A stretch of DNA of 64,000 nt from the NCBI RefSeq assembly GCF_023283895.1, contig NZ_JAKILB010000002.1:62001-126000 (forward strand), written 5' to 3'. The notes below the pieces were generated by a model. The model searched no databases. It saw only the letters and a list, made by a program, of their open reading frames with translations, and was not told the origin of the DNA. Shown here in pieces: positions 27,964-36,631 of the stretch. The position numbers and the translations under genes are program-made. This DNA is from Shewanella pneumatophori. Lineage in GTDB: Bacteria; Pseudomonadota; Gammaproteobacteria; Enterobacterales; Shewanellaceae. The number at the start of each line of letters is the position of its first letter. The first letter of the stretch is position 1.

Positions 27964-28470
27964 GTGAAAACACCTTATGAAATTCAATATCAAGCTTTCG
28001 CTGCTGCTGGTGGACTTTATGACGAGCGCCACGCCAAACTTTATGCAAGCCTAGCTGACGATTTGATTAGTGACGGTAGCTTTTCTATCGTTTTTGAGGA
28101 CGTAGCCCATGCGTGCTACACGCCAATTACTATTGATGCAGCGCCGCACCTTAAGTGTTATGTGCTAGCGCCTTTAGCGGTACTGCCTGAGCACCAAGGT
28201 AAGCGTTACGCATCAAGATTGATGGATGAAGCTGAAAAGCAATTAGATGCCGACGTGATCTTTGTAATGGGTGAGCCGTTCCATTATGGTAATCGTTACA
28301 ATACGCCGCATCAGGTATTGCCACCTGTACGCACTCAAGCGCCATTGGAATGCTGGTTTGCTAAGGCATTAACACCTGGCGCGCTTGATGGCGTTGGTGA
28401 GTCGACATCGAGTATTACCGGACCTTACGCTAACCCATTAATGTGGGGACACCCGAGCGAGCAGGTTTAA
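27964..28470 (+). CDS. GNAT family N-acetyltransferase
   Basis: 168-residue cytoplasmic acyl-CoA-dependent N-acetyltransferase of the YhbS-like group. The acetyl-CoA site is seen as VLPEHQGKRYASRLMDEAE (the usual Q/R-x-x-G-x-G/A pattern), preceded by the beta strand CYVLAPLAVLP. The acceptor substrate is unknown. GTG at 27964 is taken as start because AGGAG stands 8 bases before it; the alternative at 27955 overlaps that site. Likely an operon with the TetR gene; ends at a strong terminator. Confidence 0.88.
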   Translation: MKTPYEIQYQAFAAAGGLYDERHAKLYASLADDLISDGSFSIVFEDVAHACYTPITIDAAPHLKCYVLAPLAVLPEHQGKRYASRLMDEAEKQLDADVIFVMGEPFHYGNRYNTPHQVLPPVRTQAPLECWFAKALTPGALDGVGESTSSITGPYANPLMWGHPSEQV

Positions 28471-28515
28471 TAGCAATTAGCATAAGAATTTAATCAACTT
28501 AGAGCGATTAAATAT
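28471..28515. repeat. Remnant of the 265-bp element
   Basis: TAGCAATTAGCATAAGAATT and the following 25 bases resemble the left end of the copies at 12902 and 48863 (about 80 percent identical by eye). The rest of the element is missing. Confidence 0.6.
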
Positions 28516-28533
28516 TTTATCGATTGGTTTAGA

Positions 28534-28561
28534 AAAGGAACGCCTAAGCGTTCCTTTTTTT
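28534..28561 (+). terminator. Terminator of the TetR-GNAT operon
   Basis: 10-bp stem AAAGGAACGC / GCGTTCCTTT, CTAA loop, followed by eight T. Confidence 0.9.
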
Positions 28562-28761
28562 TGACCATTATTCAAAGGAACATAGGTCTTATTTATTGTC
28601 TAGCAGCGGTATATTGGGAAGCTGTTACATGTCACTAAATCAGTTGTGCCATTACTATTTTACGATTGAAACAGAGTATACTGCTGGCCGATAAGCTTAT
28701 AGCAAACTTGCAAAGTATAAAATCTAAAGCATTAATAATAAACAGGAAAGTATTATTAGAT

Positions 28762-29472
28762 ATGGCATTTGTAATTAAAGATACTAAGTTAAATGTGGCT
28801 GAAACCGATATTTTCCATGATGAAGCTGGTTATGCTGCATTTCCAACTGCGGAGTCGGTGACTTTTGACCGTGAGAAATTAATTCCAATTGGGTTGTTGT
28901 CATTCAATATGTTTGATGCAGGCGTTGACGATAAAATACTCATTGCACTACCTAATCTGCAAGGCATTCCCGATGGCGATTATGGTCCTATCACCTATTC
29001 GTATATTGATGAGCAACAAGGCTGGTGCTTAGATGACGAGTACGCCAATGATGATACGCTTGAGGAACAAGACGAGTACTTAGACAACTACCAGCAAGCG
29101 CAGGACGAATTTGCTGCCAATCAGTGTTTGATGCGTCGTGGCAAAAAGCTGCCATTAATCACTTTGGGTGGCCAACCTAGATTTGGCCAGAACTGGGCTT
29201 CATGTTTATATAATGAACTGGCAAAGAACCCAGAGTTAGATCATTACTATGAAGTGACCTGCAGCCTTAATCATCCTGAATTTGAACATATGAGCACTCG
29301 CGATATTGTTTATGTGGATGAGAAAGACAATAAAGAATATACCTTCATAGGCAGCTTTAAAGATGAAGCTTACTTGGTTAGAGATAGTGAGTACTTGGGC
29401 TTTGCCGGTGAGTTTATGGTGTTTTACCAGCCAGAGTTAAAGAAAGTCATGCTCGTTGCTGAATACGATTAA
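28762..29472 (+). CDS. Acidic cytoplasmic protein, unknown
   Basis: 236 residues, no signal peptide or membrane segment, rich in Asp and Glu (a dense stretch YANDDTLEEQDEYLDNYQQA near residue 95). Not recognised with confidence; the alternation of short strands with PxLITLGGQPRFGQNW is vaguely like the DUF1963/YwqG group. The ATG at 28762 begins MAFVIKDTKLN and has AGGAAAG about 12 bases upstream; a longer frame from 28666 has no supporting site. Monocistronic by position. Confidence 0.7.
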   Translation: MAFVIKDTKLNVAETDIFHDEAGYAAFPTAESVTFDREKLIPIGLLSFNMFDAGVDDKILIALPNLQGIPDGDYGPITYSYIDEQQGWCLDDEYANDDTLEEQDEYLDNYQQAQDEFAANQCLMRRGKKLPLITLGGQPRFGQNWASCLYNELAKNPELDHYYEVTCSLNHPEFEHMSTRDIVYVDEKDNKEYTFIGSFKDEAYLVRDSEYLGFAGEFMVFYQPELKKVMLVAEYD

Positions 29473-29525
29473 CTCGAAGCTATTTAGGCTATATAAAAGG
29501 GGAGTACAGTTACTTCTCTGCTGCA

Positions 29526-29554
29526 AACCTTGTGAGCAGTAAGCTCACAAGGTT
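29526..29554. other. Perfect 12-bp hairpin between convergent genes
   Basis: AACCTTGTGAGC / GCTCACAAGGTT with a five-base loop, no T-tract. It may be a factor-independent barrier or processing site rather than a classical terminator. Confidence 0.55.
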
Positions 29555-29597
29555 AGGCGCAATCAGATGTTAGATGTGCGCGCAGCAATGCTTTAGC

Positions 29598-30440
29598 TTA
29601 CAAGTCACCAAGCGCTTCGAGCCACTCTTCATCAGTCAGCTCTCTTGGGGGCTTTTTCTCACCAAATTGCCTTATTGGTCGACCAATTAGTGGGTTGCCA
29701 ACAAAAGCGTCATAGCCGATATAGGTGATGTTTTTACTCATTAACACCTGAGTGATGGCATTGTTAGCAAAGGCTTCATTGCCAATCTCACTCAATGAGC
29801 TTGGCAGGTTTAACTTGTTAATGGCGTTGTTAGCGAAGGCATAGTCTTCAATGATCGACACCGACTTACCGAGAGTGAGCTGCTCAATAGCGTTATCACG
29901 AAATGCACCTTCGACAATTTCAACCACTGAATCTGGGATATCAACGCTGGTAAGGGCGTTTTCAGCAAAGGCATTGTAACCAATACGAGTCACAGAACTT
30001 GGGATCACTATCTCGGTAAGGGCGTTACGCTGAAAGGCACCTTCGCCAATTTCGGTGACAGTATTAGGGATCACCACGCTGGCTATTGGGTTCTGTGGGG
30101 CCTCTTCGAATTCTTCGCTTAAGTCTTCAACCTCTGAAAAAGCATAATCCCAGATCTCGGTGACGGGGATACCGTCAAAATTATCAGGGATGATAATGTG
30201 TTTATGCTTGCCCCTATAGGCATCAATGCTGCCTTGCTCTTTATCGAAAGATACATCTTTTAATGTGAGTATATGCGGCTGGCTCACGATCAATTCTCCC
30301 TTTGTTTGTGCCTTAGGCTCAGTTATATCAGTGATTTCAGTTATTTGAGCTGAGCTTTCTGTAGTAGAAAGCCCGAGCAACATGGCGACTGCGGCGCCAA
30401 TTAACAGCCGAGATAAGCTAACGATCAATCTTCCATCCAA
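29598..30440 (-). CDS. BspA-type leucine-rich repeat protein, exported
   Basis: About 280 residues. A signal peptide (LLIGAAVAMLLGLSTTESSA) is followed by about six 23-residue BspA/LRR_5 repeats (pattern L..I.IP.SVT.IGYNAFA.NAL), between residues about 75 and 255. Such repeats form a curved scaffold for binding other proteins or surfaces. The start is unclear: TTG at 30440 overlaps the previous gene by 16 bases, and TTG at 30428 is also possible; neither has a good ribosome site, so translation may be coupled to the upstream gene. Partner unknown. Confidence 0.82.
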   Translation of the reverse strand: MDGRLIVSLSRLLIGAAVAMLLGLSTTESSAQITEITDITEPKAQTKGELIVSQPHILTLKDVSFDKEQGSIDAYRGKHKHIIIPDNFDGIPVTEIWDYAFSEVEDLSEEFEEAPQNPIASVVIPNTVTEIGEGAFQRNALTEIVIPSSVTRIGYNAFAENALTSVDIPDSVVEIVEGAFRDNAIEQLTLGKSVSIIEDYAFANNAINKLNLPSSLSEIGNEAFANNAITQVLMSKNITYIGYDAFVGNPLIGRPIRQFGEKKPPRELTDEEWLEALGDL

Positions 30441-30694
30441 TCTAAATTTGGCATGGCATCTAAATGCTGGTTGTAACGCTTTTCGTTGAAGGATGCGCCA
30501 TTTAGCATTACATCACTGACTTCAATAGCTAGGGCGCACGCCATCCATTGAATCGCTTCTTCACGTGGCGTGCCTGTCATCACTAAACGCATTAGCGTTT
30601 CTTTGACTTTTTTCGGCTCGCCATCGGCAATTTGATTTTCAACTGTTTCAATTAAGGTTTCTTCAGTCATGTAGCTGTCTTGCTGGTTTTCCAT
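30425..30694 (-). CDS. Small acidic protein, unknown
   Basis: 89 residues, helical and acidic (starts MENQQDSYMTEETLIETVEN), not recognised. It precedes and overlaps the leucine-rich repeat gene, so the two are probably one transcription unit. A second Met at codon 9 could also be the start. Confidence 0.7.
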   Translation of the reverse strand: MENQQDSYMTEETLIETVENQIADGEPKKVKETLMRLVMTGTPREEAIQWMACALAIEVSDVMLNGASFNEKRYNQHLDAMPNLDWMED

Positions 30695-30820
30695 TTTTAC
30701 TGCTCTGTAATGTCATTGCCGCTATTATGCCGCAAGCTTATTGCAAGCAATAGATTTGTTGTTGAATTAATCAAGTCCGATGGCTCAAAAGCGAAAACGG
30801 GCTATCATTTAGCTGTTTTT

Positions 30821-30898
30821 GCTTGTTGTTTTTGCTTGTTGTTTTTGCTTGTTGTTTTTGCTTGTTGTTTTTGCTTGTTGTTTTTGCTTGTTGTTTTA
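30821..30898. repeat. Six tandem 13-bp repeats
   Basis: GCTTGTTGTTTTT repeated six times, the first five perfect and the last with changes at its end. Because 13 is not a multiple of 3, all three frames pass through it and create chance hydrophobic peptides. It directly abuts the dsdA remnant. Confidence 0.95.
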
Positions 30899-30909
30899 GC
30901 CAATCTACA

Positions 30910-31125
30910 AACAGCTTGGCTCAGAGTGAAGCTATTGAGTTCGAGCCATCTGCACTTGCGGGTATGCCGGGCGCTTTACGAGTAAGTAGAGATACTCAAT
31001 ACCAAGTTCGTATGGGATTAACGAGCGATATGATGGCTAATGCAACTCATGTTGTATGGGCCACGGGCGGCGGAATGGTACCCGCCGCTGAAATGGCGAA
31101 ATACTTGGTGCAATCAGCTAGTTAA
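30910..31125 (+). pseudogene. dsdA: 3' remnant of D-serine dehydratase
   Basis: The last about 70 codons of dsdA survive. [18 protein letters not shown], followed by [20 protein letters not shown], closely follows the C-terminus of E. coli DsdA as I recall it ([17 protein letters not shown] ... [20 protein letters not shown]). Everything upstream, including the pyridoxal-phosphate lysine, is gone and replaced by the 13-bp repeat array. The reading frame continues through the repeats, but has no proper start codon or ribosome site. Confidence 0.85.
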
Positions 31126-31150
31126 TTTTAATAGTCGCTCAATACAAAAC

Positions 31151-31195
31151 AGCAGAGTCTAGGCCGATTTATTCGCGCTAAGCTCTGCTTTTTTA
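31151..31195 (+). terminator. Terminator behind the dsdA remnant
   Basis: AGCAGAG / CTCTGCT stem with a partly paired 25-base interior, followed by seven T. Probably the original dsdA terminator. Confidence 0.7.
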
Positions 31196-31210
31196 TTTGG
31201 TCATTTTGCT

Positions 31211-32770
31211 TTAGTCATCAGCTGACACAGCTACTAACGTCCACTCTGGTAGTTTTTGTTTCAGATCGCTTTCAATCTTGGCTCTGTCACCGCGGATCAC
31301 AATATACGGAGTGTTTAAAAATACGCTTTGCGCAATGCCTTGTAATTGCTCTGGTGTTAATGCATCGAGCCGTCGATTTTGCGCCTGTTGTTGCTCGGTA
31401 GAGCTGCCACGAATAAGTTGTTTAATCGTATCGGCTTCGATGGCGCGATAGTTGGCTTGGCGGAGGATCTTTTGGCTAGTGAGGTAAGTTTTTAATGCGT
31501 TTACCTCATCAATTGAAGCACTGGACTCTGTGGCTAATGCGAGGTGGTCTAGTACGCCACTGATAAATGCGCCGCTATGTTCAAGTTTAGTGCTGCCGTA
31601 AAATTTTAGTGTGCGTGATAATGGATTATCAAAACAGCGGCCATAAATGCCGTAGGTTAAGCCGCGAACTTCGCGTAAGTCATGATACAAGCGTCCTGAA
31701 AAGCTGCGCCCCAGCCAGCTGGCAAGTAGCTTACAGTCTTGAATATCGTCAGCTGTTTGTTGCTGGTTTGGCTCGTCAACAGCTAAAGGATAACCAATAC
31801 GGACTTGAGTTTGTACGCTGCCGGGAGCATCGATAATAAACAAGGTTTTTTGGCTATTACTGGCAGGCACTTTTAGCTTGAATGTGCTTAAAGGTTGGGG
31901 GGCAACTTGTTGAGATTTAGCCGTTAATGCCGCTAAATCTTGTGCTAGTTTTGCACTAAACTCATTATTTTTAGCCAAGCTTTGGTTGGTTAGCAGCGCC
32001 CATTTAGACTGGCTGATAATCTTATCTCTAACTTGATTAAGCTTGGTTAAGTCTAGTTCGGCAGCCAGTGATGTGTCATTTAGCGCTTGGTTATAAATAT
32101 GCTGCTCACCAAGAATTTTCTTCGCCCATACATCATCAATTTCGGCGCCGCTGTAAGCATTAATATGTTTAGCTAATTTAAGCTGACGGCGTACATTGGC
32201 AATATCTATTTCATTAAAGCTGTTAGCTTGCCAAAACTGGAGTAACAGCGAACTTGCGAGCTCCGGTGAATCAGGGCAATCAATACTCATCGTTAGGCTG
32301 TGCATGCTTGCTCTAATGCGCAAGCTTTCGCTACAGGCAAGGTTTGATTGCTGCGCTAGCCAAGTAGTTTTCTCTATAAATGCTTGTAGTAGCACATCTA
32401 AATTTTGCAGCGGTTGTTGGCTATAGGCGACTAATGAGATGTGATTAAGCCCTGATAAGGTGTTATTGAGTGAATACCGCTTTAACTCAGAGTTAAATGG
32501 GCTTTTTTCTAGCGACTCAATCGATAAAGCCTCATTTGATAAAGCGGTCGCTGAAGTTGATGTTAAAGGGGTAACAATAGGAGCGCCTTGCAGCGAGTTA
32601 AAAACCGGTAAGCTTGGCTCTGCTGCTGCAGTAAATTCAATCTGCGTTTGCTGGCAGCCGAGTAAGCCAAAAAGAGTGACCAATAACAATCCAAGAAACA
32701 CTGCTTGATAGCTTAGAGTTTGTGGCATTTGCTTTGGTTGAGCTTGTCGAAACATGAACATTGTTTGCAT
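31211..32770 (-). CDS. M16 family peptidase homologue, lipoprotein, non-catalytic subunit
   Basis: 519 residues. The signal peptide ends in a lipobox (LLGC at about residue 39), so it should be anchored in the envelope. The fold is M16: the C-terminal half has the conserved FSGRLYHDLREVRGLTYGIY, which in M16 pairs helps bind substrate. The zinc motif HxxEH is absent, so it should be the non-catalytic partner of the neighbouring protease, as in mitochondrial-processing-peptidase-like heterodimers. Its ATG overlaps the stop of that gene (TAATG), implying equal, coupled synthesis. Confidence 0.87.
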   Translation of the reverse strand: MQTMFMFRQAQPKQMPQTLSYQAVFLGLLLVTLFGLLGCQQTQIEFTAAAEPSLPVFNSLQGAPIVTPLTSTSATALSNEALSIESLEKSPFNSELKRYSLNNTLSGLNHISLVAYSQQPLQNLDVLLQAFIEKTTWLAQQSNLACSESLRIRASMHSLTMSIDCPDSPELASSLLLQFWQANSFNEIDIANVRRQLKLAKHINAYSGAEIDDVWAKKILGEQHIYNQALNDTSLAAELDLTKLNQVRDKIISQSKWALLTNQSLAKNNEFSAKLAQDLAALTAKSQQVAPQPLSTFKLKVPASNSQKTLFIIDAPGSVQTQVRIGYPLAVDEPNQQQTADDIQDCKLLASWLGRSFSGRLYHDLREVRGLTYGIYGRCFDNPLSRTLKFYGSTKLEHSGAFISGVLDHLALATESSASIDEVNALKTYLTSQKILRQANYRAIEADTIKQLIRGSSTEQQQAQNRRLDALTPEQLQGIAQSVFLNTPYIVIRGDRAKIESDLKQKLPEWTLVAVSADD

Positions 32771-34239
32771 TACATTACGCTCTCTTCAAGGCTATCTGAC
32801 ATGCCTTTAGGCAAGAACTCTAAAATCGATTTAGTGGCGCGAATATACCAAGGGGGGAGCAGATCGAGGCGCACGGTTTTACCAATAAAATATTGTTGGC
32901 TTATTCGCTGTAAATCAGCAGCTGTTACCGCATTAATCCGCTGCCAAGGACCTGTTAATGGCTGCATCTTATCGCGGGGTTGGCTGGCAGACAGGTATCT
33001 TGATAACAAGGAGGGTGAATCTAATCGTGCTAAGGCTTGGTTTAGCCATATTTGTTTAAGTTGGCAAAGCTGATGCTCGGTGATTTGATTATTACCGACT
33101 TGAGCCACTAAGGATTCTGCGTTTTTAGTGAGGGTATCCAGTGACGTTCGCGCTCTAGGCACAAGTAGTAAATTAGTGACACCATGGTGAGTCATCGTCA
33201 GCGGAATGGAGTAACTGAGAAGTTGATCAGGATCGTTAAGGCTGGTTGCCTTGAGTAAGCTGCTTTTATTTTGAAACAGATATGCCTCAAGTAAGGTTAG
33301 GGCTGCAGCATCGGCAGAACCGCTGCCGGCCGTATGCCAAGCGAGCAATACCGCAGGCCATGGGCCGCGCTCATCAATAATTTCACTGTGTAGCGATTTT
33401 GCCTCAACAAGGAGATCGCTGAGCTTAGGCTGCTCAAACTCCGGTGCTTGCCAGTCGCCAAACTGGTTATCTATCCATGTTTGGGTTTGCTCTGGAATAT
33501 CGCCCACTAGGCTCAACTGCATCGCATCTGGGCGGTAATAGTGTTGATGAAAGGCAGTTAAACTCTCAGGCGTGGCTGCTTTAACATCGGCAACGCTGCC
33601 GATTACAGCATGGCCATAGGGCGTACCTTCAACCTGTGCTAATAAAAACTCCATCGCTTTGCGCACATAGGGTTGGTTATCTATGCTGGTAGCCATCTCT
33701 TCGAGCACCGCGCCTTGCTGATTTTTTACTGTGGTTTGGTTGAGCACAGGATAACGAAAGCGGTCGGCCTCTAGCCACAGGCTCAGTTCGAGCGCTTGTG
33801 AAGGAATGGTCAGGTAGTAGTTAGTGAAATCAAAAAAGGTGCTGGCATTAAACTGGCCGCTGATAGCACTCATGGTTTGCGTGTAGCTGTCACCGGGAGC
33901 GTGCTGACTGCCTTTAAATAGCATATGCTCGAACAGGTGGGCGTAACCGGTTTGGCCCTTTACTTCATTGCGAGATCCCACATCAAACTGGCTGGCGATT
34001 GATACCGCTTGAGTGTTTTCAAGGGCTAAAGTGCGCACTTGAAGGCCGTTATCAAGCAGGCGATATTGAATTTGCTGCTCCGCATCATAAAGCGGTTTTA
34101 CTAGTGCATTGAGGTCGCAGGGTTCAAATGCAAGTCTGCTGTATGCATTAATAGAGAAAGCTAATATAGGTAGGCTACAAAGCATAGTCAGCATCTTTAA
34201 TGCCGCTCTGTCGAGATAACCTATGTTAATTTTCTTCAC
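32770..34239 (-). CDS. M16 family zinc metallopeptidase, catalytic subunit
   Basis: 489 residues, exported (hydrophobic start MLTMLCSLPILAFSINAYS). The inverted zinc-binding motif is clear in AHLFEHMLFKGSQHAPGD (HxxEH at about residue 105), and the distal Glu is probably in the GAVLEEMAT segment. Works as a periplasmic or outer-membrane-facing peptidase with the co-translated lipoprotein. The start is GTG, preceded by AGGAGG at the rather long distance of 14 bases. Substrate unknown. Confidence 0.9.
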   Translation of the reverse strand: MKKINIGYLDRAALKMLTMLCSLPILAFSINAYSRLAFEPCDLNALVKPLYDAEQQIQYRLLDNGLQVRTLALENTQAVSIASQFDVGSRNEVKGQTGYAHLFEHMLFKGSQHAPGDSYTQTMSAISGQFNASTFFDFTNYYLTIPSQALELSLWLEADRFRYPVLNQTTVKNQQGAVLEEMATSIDNQPYVRKAMEFLLAQVEGTPYGHAVIGSVADVKAATPESLTAFHQHYYRPDAMQLSLVGDIPEQTQTWIDNQFGDWQAPEFEQPKLSDLLVEAKSLHSEIIDERGPWPAVLLAWHTAGSGSADAAALTLLEAYLFQNKSSLLKATSLNDPDQLLSYSIPLTMTHHGVTNLLLVPRARTSLDTLTKNAESLVAQVGNNQITEHQLCQLKQIWLNQALARLDSPSLLSRYLSASQPRDKMQPLTGPWQRINAVTAADLQRISQQYFIGKTVRLDLLPPWYIRATKSILEFLPKGMSDSLEESVM

Positions 34240-34471
34240 AATTAAAACTATCCTCCTTTTAAATTTGTTTAAGTATCGGGTTAACCACTCCTTGTAATCA
34301 ATTTATATGATTAAAAATCAGTATATCCCATGTCAAATGTTATCAAATAAGACCATTTCTAAATTGACGAACTAGACTAATAATGAAGCATAAATAGCCT
34401 GATAGTCGTTACAGGTACTTTATGACTTGTACCTTAAACTTGTAACAATTTTAGTTAAACAAGGAGATGTT

Positions 34472-35485
34472 ATGAAATTATCTACGCTAAGTCTGATACC
34501 GTTTATGGCGTTAGGTATTTTTTGCGTGAAAGCAGAGGAAACAACCAACATCGTTACCTTTGATAATTTTTCAAATGTGGAGTCCTCTAAGCAAATCGAA
34601 CGCTATCAAGGTTTGGCAAGTGGGGTGAATAAATGGCTTCACTTTCGGACTCCAACACCTATCGATAAACAACCAACCATCAGAATGAACCGAGATACTT
34701 TATATAGTTTTGCGGTTGTTGATGCATCAGCAGGGGCAAGCATTACACTTCCTAAATCTAATGGCCGCTACCAATCATTGATGTTAGTAAACGAAAATGG
34801 CTATACCAATAAAGTTTGGTATGGTGAGGGGACTTATCAACTCACACCAGAGGTCGTAGGTAGTGATTATGCTTTGGTGTTGGTTCGTACTTTTGTTGAC
34901 GCTAACGACCCAGAAGATGTTAAGCAAGTTAATCAGTTACAAGATGAGCTTAATATTCAAGCTAAGCGTGACAAGCTGTTTGAAATTAAACAGTGGGATG
35001 AAAAAAGCTATAACAATATCTATGTAGCATTGACGAGCTTATTTAAAATGTTACCCAATGCAGACAATGCTTTTGGTTCCAAGGGTGAAGTTGATCCGGT
35101 CCGTTTTGTGCTGGGTACCGCCGGAGGCTATGGGGGGTTACCTGCAAAAGATGCATTTTATGCTAACGTCAGTCCGGGGCTAACAGGCGATAAGTATGAG
35201 CTGACTTTAAAAGATGTCCCTGCTGACGGTTTTTGGTCTTTCAGTTTATATAATAAAGATGGCTACTTTTTTAAGTCAAAGCATGGCCTTTCTAATATCA
35301 ATAGTGTGACAGCTAAGCCGAATGCAGATGGTAGCTTTACCATTTATTTTGGTGGTTGTGACACAAGACTAGAAAATTGTCTAGCGATAGAGCCAGGCTG
35401 GAATTTTGTGGCAAGATTTTATCAACCACGGGAAGCGATTTTAAATGGTTCGTGGATGTTACCGCCATTACAACCATCAAAATAG
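34472..35485 (+). CDS. DUF1254/DUF1214 exported protein
   Basis: 337 residues with a signal peptide (LIPFMALGIFCVKA). The DUF1254 part (about 40-160, with TIRMNRDTLYSFAVVDASAG) is followed by DUF1214 (about 240-337, with LKDVPADGFWSFSLYNKDGYF and FVARFYQPREAILNGSW). Widespread secreted family of unknown activity. The ATG at 34472 has a perfect AAGGAG at 34461-34466; the frame extends upstream to 34427 without support. Stands alone. Confidence 0.88.
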   Translation: MKLSTLSLIPFMALGIFCVKAEETTNIVTFDNFSNVESSKQIERYQGLASGVNKWLHFRTPTPIDKQPTIRMNRDTLYSFAVVDASAGASITLPKSNGRYQSLMLVNENGYTNKVWYGEGTYQLTPEVVGSDYALVLVRTFVDANDPEDVKQVNQLQDELNIQAKRDKLFEIKQWDEKSYNNIYVALTSLFKMLPNADNAFGSKGEVDPVRFVLGTAGGYGGLPAKDAFYANVSPGLTGDKYELTLKDVPADGFWSFSLYNKDGYFFKSKHGLSNINSVTAKPNADGSFTIYFGGCDTRLENCLAIEPGWNFVARFYQPREAILNGSWMLPPLQPSK

Positions 35486-35808
35486 ATTTTTGCTAGCGAC
35501 AAAAGAGTTAAGCCAGTATTTATAGCCTTAAGACTGTTGTCGTTATTAAATGGGCTGTTAGCAATGGGCCTAATAGTCTTTTTAAGCTAGTTTAAAGCGT
35601 GGCATTTAATAAAGGTTCATCTTTGAGTGGATAATCCCATGTGCTTACATTGATTTATCTAACTTAAGTTTGCGATGAAGCGTATTAAGTGCTCCAAACT
35701 GATTGCTGTGCGAGAATCGGCGCGTGGCATAGAGCGAGCATAACTTTCAAACATATTAAGTATCGTCGATTCACTGAGTTTTCGACAACAGCCTCTATGC
35801 CAAATCGA
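35486..35808. other. Intergenic region, DUF1254 gene / tetR
   Basis: No supported gene. On the minus strand the frame of the tetR gene stays open for 48 codons after its stop (about 35662-35808, containing MFESYARSMPRADSRTAISL); it has no start and no recognised similarity, and may be a decayed extension or chance. Confidence 0.4.
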
Positions 35809-36435
35809 TTAATTATTTGTAGCAGGGCTTGACTGAGCGTTGGCTATTTCACAAGTACTTGTAATAACAAAAACTAAATGTTCTATTTTTTGTTCAATTT
35901 CAGCCTCTGATGGCTGCTCTTGTATGTTGAAGACATATGGCCACAGGAATAAGCCGTTGAAAATACTGGAGTAGGTATCTGAAAGCAAGTTGATATTAAT
36001 ATGTTTTATTGCACCGGACTGTTGAGCTTGTTCAAACCATAGCGTCAACACTTTAGAATGATAAAGCTTAGCGATAATTTGTTGTGCTATTGCGGGTTGG
36101 CGCAAAAACTCAAACATGATGACACGGGTGAAAGGGATACCGTATGTATGATAAAGGATATCAACTTCATTACGGGTAATCGCAATCAGTTGTTCACGTA
36201 TGCTTTTTTGTTTGTCAAATGGGTAGCAGTGCCTTTCATCAATCGATGATTTTATAATGCTAAGTATGGACTCGAATAACACTTCTTTACTTGTAAAGTA
36301 GCGGTATAGAGTACGTTTTGATACTTCAGCTGAGACACAAACCCGATCCATATTGGCCCCAGTAAACCCATACTGAATAAATTCTTCTTTTGCGGCTGCG
36401 ATGATCGCAAGGCGCTTTTCTTCTATGAATGCCAA
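35809..36435 (-). CDS. TetR/AcrR family repressor of the adjacent efflux operon
   Basis: 208 residues. The N-terminal HTH is typical (AAKEEFIQYGFTGANMDRVC and then VSKRTLYRYFTSKEVLF); the remainder is a helical ligand-binding domain (TetR_C-like, AefR group). Divergent from the RND efflux operon, with a 12-bp perfect inverted repeat in the shared promoter region, the usual arrangement for a local efflux repressor. Ligand unknown. Confidence 0.9.
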   Translation of the reverse strand: MAFIEEKRLAIIAAAKEEFIQYGFTGANMDRVCVSAEVSKRTLYRYFTSKEVLFESILSIIKSSIDERHCYPFDKQKSIREQLIAITRNEVDILYHTYGIPFTRVIMFEFLRQPAIAQQIIAKLYHSKVLTLWFEQAQQSGAIKHININLLSDTYSSIFNGLFLWPYVFNIQEQPSEAEIEQKIEHLVFVITSTCEIANAQSSPATNN

Positions 36436-36498
36436 AGGCTACTCCAAAGGAAATTGATAAACTGTAACTATTCTATGCGCAATCTAACAAATTTACAT

Positions 36499-36528
36499 CA
36501 GTAGGTAAACTTACCAGTTTACCTACTG
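36499..36528. promoter_or_regulatory. Operator between tetR and the RND efflux operon
   Basis: CAGTAGGTAAAC, six bases, GTTTACCTACTG: a perfect 12-bp inverted repeat, with a second overlapping palindrome ACCAG...CTGGT at its right side. Located 64 bases before the tetR start and about 100 before the efflux operon. Confidence 0.85.
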
Positions 36529-36631
36529 GTGAACAAAGCCTAGAATAAACTCAATAGTTTACCCTTTAGCATCATTGTTCATTATTTGTGTGCGGCAAAA
36601 TAAGCGAACAAATACTTGGAGCGGAATTTAT

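Noticed and set aside
30680-30985. Hydrophobic Cys/Leu/Phe-rich frame across the 13-bp repeats, resembling a phase-variable membrane protein
   Set aside because: It is produced by the 13-bp repeats read in any frame, has no supported start, and the downstream reading frame is a dsdA remnant.
35662-35808. Open 48-codon extension of the tetR frame past its stop
   Set aside because: No start, no similarity recognised; kept only as a note in the intergenic entry.
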